A DNA stretch of 64,000 bases from Paragordius varius (taxonomy: Eukaryota > Nematomorpha), in contig OZ176050.1 of the NCBI GenBank assembly GCA_964247055.1, forward strand, positions 3,224,001 to 3,288,000, in the 5' to 3' direction. Both the position numbers and the translations under genes were made by a program. Below are positions 62,391 through 64,000 of this stretch, piece by piece (within the stretch, counting starts at the first letter, position 1; the number at the start of each line of letters is the position of its first letter). The notes beneath the pieces are model-generated. The model had not been told where the DNA came from and searched no databases. It saw only the letters and a list, made by a program, of their open reading frames with translations.

Positions 62391-63650
62391 CTGTGCAAAA
62401 AAGAGGGTCATTTTCATTAAAAGAATTTTTTTTCAGGAGATAGCTTATGGCCGAATTTATTGCATAAATTATTATTTGTTGACAACCTAGTTTTTAAAAT
62501 ATTGAGGGAAAATAAAAATCGGGAAAGTGAAAATTAAGGATAATTAAGGATAATTCAAAAAATAATGATAAAATTTGAAATATATGGTTTATTATCATTT
62601 TAGGATATATTAATATTTAAATAACCTAAAATCATATAGTTTGGATTTCTATATAATTTCAGGTCAAAAGATGGCGTTTTTCTTTTATCACACTAAAAAG
62701 ACAAATTAAATTTTAATGAAACTATATTAAAATATTTTTTTTAATTATTTACTATCTATCACTATTAAAATCTTAACATTCATATTTTATTCGGTAAATA
62801 AACTTCTATATCAAAATAAAACCAAAAATATTGCTTTTTTATTTTTGCTTTTTTTATCATCTGGTTTATGAGGGTATTAAAAATTGAATCTGTTTTATTT
62901 TGGATTTTCACATGATTAGGAATTATTAAGTATATATACACAATAGGATCGAAAATTAGTGGAAGATCAACCAACAATCCGTACAAATCCCAATACAAAT
63001 ATTAATTTGTCATAAAAGAGACTTGTTAGAGTAAATTGTAAGGATTTTTTGGTTGATATTACTACTTTAAATCCTATTTTGCATAAACTATATACTTAAT
63101 AATTCCTAATCATGTGAGAAACCAAATTAAACATACAGTTTTATACACTCATAAACTAGATGAGAAAAAAATGCAAAAATAAAAAAAATTGGTTTTATTT
63201 TGATATAGAAGTTTATTTTACTGAATAAAATATAAATGTTAAAATTTTAATAGTGAGTTTAGGTAGTAAATAATTAAAAAAAAATATTTTAATTTAGTTT
63301 CATTAAATTTATTTTGTTTTTTAAGTGTGATAAAAGAAAAACGCCATCTTTTGACCTGAAATTATATAGAAATCCAAACTATATGATTTTAGGTTATTTA
63401 TATATTGAAAATATATCCTAAAATGATAATAAACCATAATATTTCAAATTTTATCATTATTTTTTGAATTATCCTTAATTATCCTTAATTTTCACTTTTT
63501 TACCGATTTTTATTTTCCCTCAATATTTCAAAAACTAGGTTGTCAACAAATAAATTTTTTTGCGGCAAATGAATACTCAGGTCATAAGCTATATAATGAA
63601 ATAAAAATTTTTTCGTTAAATCAAAACTACCCTCTGTTTTGCACACAAAA
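62391..63650. repeat. 1.26-kb palindromic element
   Basis: The left arm from 62391 and the right arm to 63650 are inverted copies nearly to the centre (about 63020). Shared blocks include TTGTTGACAACCTAGTTTTT, GAGGGAAAATAAAAATCGG, AAGGATAATTAAGGATAATT, CATCTTTTGACCTGAAATTA and AATTCCTAATCATGTGA with their complements. By eye the arms are about 85% identical. The outer ends pair GTGCAAAA..AGAGGGT with its complement. No coding capacity and no target duplication seen. It is a foldback-type MITE or an inverted duplication. Confidence 0.7.
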
Positions 63651-64000
63651 TATATAATATATTGAGCAGACAAACAAAATGGATTAAATATGGTTTAAAT
63701 TGGACATAACTGGTTATTAAAAATAGTTTTTGAGTTAGATACCTTGTATGAAAAAATGGCAAACTTTTTTGATGGAATCTGAACGCACAACAAAATATAT
63801 GTTAAATGAATGACACTTGAAACGCAAAACAAATACTAAATTAGAGGTGTGGATCTCCATTAGTCTTTAGTTTTTAGACTCCTCCCATATGGGATACAAC
63901 GATAAACACATGCTAATAAATTTAATTATTAAATTTCAATGAACCGTTTTTTTGCTATTTGTGGGCGTATCGAATGTAAATAAAATCTTGTACGACAAAT
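63651..64000. other. Right edge, nothing recognised
   Basis: No frame, repeat or RNA gene recognised. A slightly less AT-rich patch lies at about 63840-63900. Confidence 0.3.

Overview
This window is nuclear DNA of an AT-rich animal. The genes are eukaryotic, intron-bearing and metazoan in type: cytosolic tryptophanyl-tRNA synthetase, a UBXN1-like p97 adaptor, a USP16/45-type deubiquitinase, an annexin, a rhodopsin-like GPCR and mitochondrial bL34m. The clearest taxonomic hint is intron size. At least nine introns in five genes are only 22-30 nt long, with GT-AG ends and exact phase, while neighbouring introns run from about 70 nt to several kb. Dicyemid mesozoans are known for introns in this size range, and some flatworms have short 5' introns, so such a lineage is possible. 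The window alone does not settle the taxonomy.

Layout: 1-232 is the last exon of an unrecognised gene. 233-8636 holds two TTAA-flanked MITEs and a foldback element with a Helitron in its loop. 8637-10592 is an intronless GPCR gene. 10742-15357 is Helitron-borne tandem repeat plus small MITEs. 15358-27004 and on to 35039 is the gene-dense part: WARS1 (-) head-to-head with a UBXN1-like gene (+), then a small secreted cysteine-rich protein and bL34m (+), then a USP16/45-like gene (-). Spacing is 43-57 bp at four boundaries, the last being a small-ORF candidate. Introns of these genes carry LINEs, Helitron arrays and MITEs. 37656-40576 is an NPF-motif gene built from phase-1 exons. 46380-52170 is an annexin with an N-terminal signal peptide and two alternative last exons. 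53.5-59.8 kb is an RTE-like LINE interrupted by a hAT element. 62391-63650 is a 1.26-kb palindrome.

The genes do not form one pathway. WARS1 serves cytosolic translation and bL34m the mitochondrial ribosome. The UBXN1-like adaptor and USP16/45-like enzyme both act in the ubiquitin system. The NPF protein probably contacts EH-domain endocytic proteins, and the annexin and cysteine-rich protein look exported. Exon models were built by hand from homology remembered from the families, splice signals and phase bookkeeping; none was checked by alignment or RNA. I recognised no LTR, retrovirus-like or Polinton genes, no rRNA, no CRISPR and no convincing intact tRNA.
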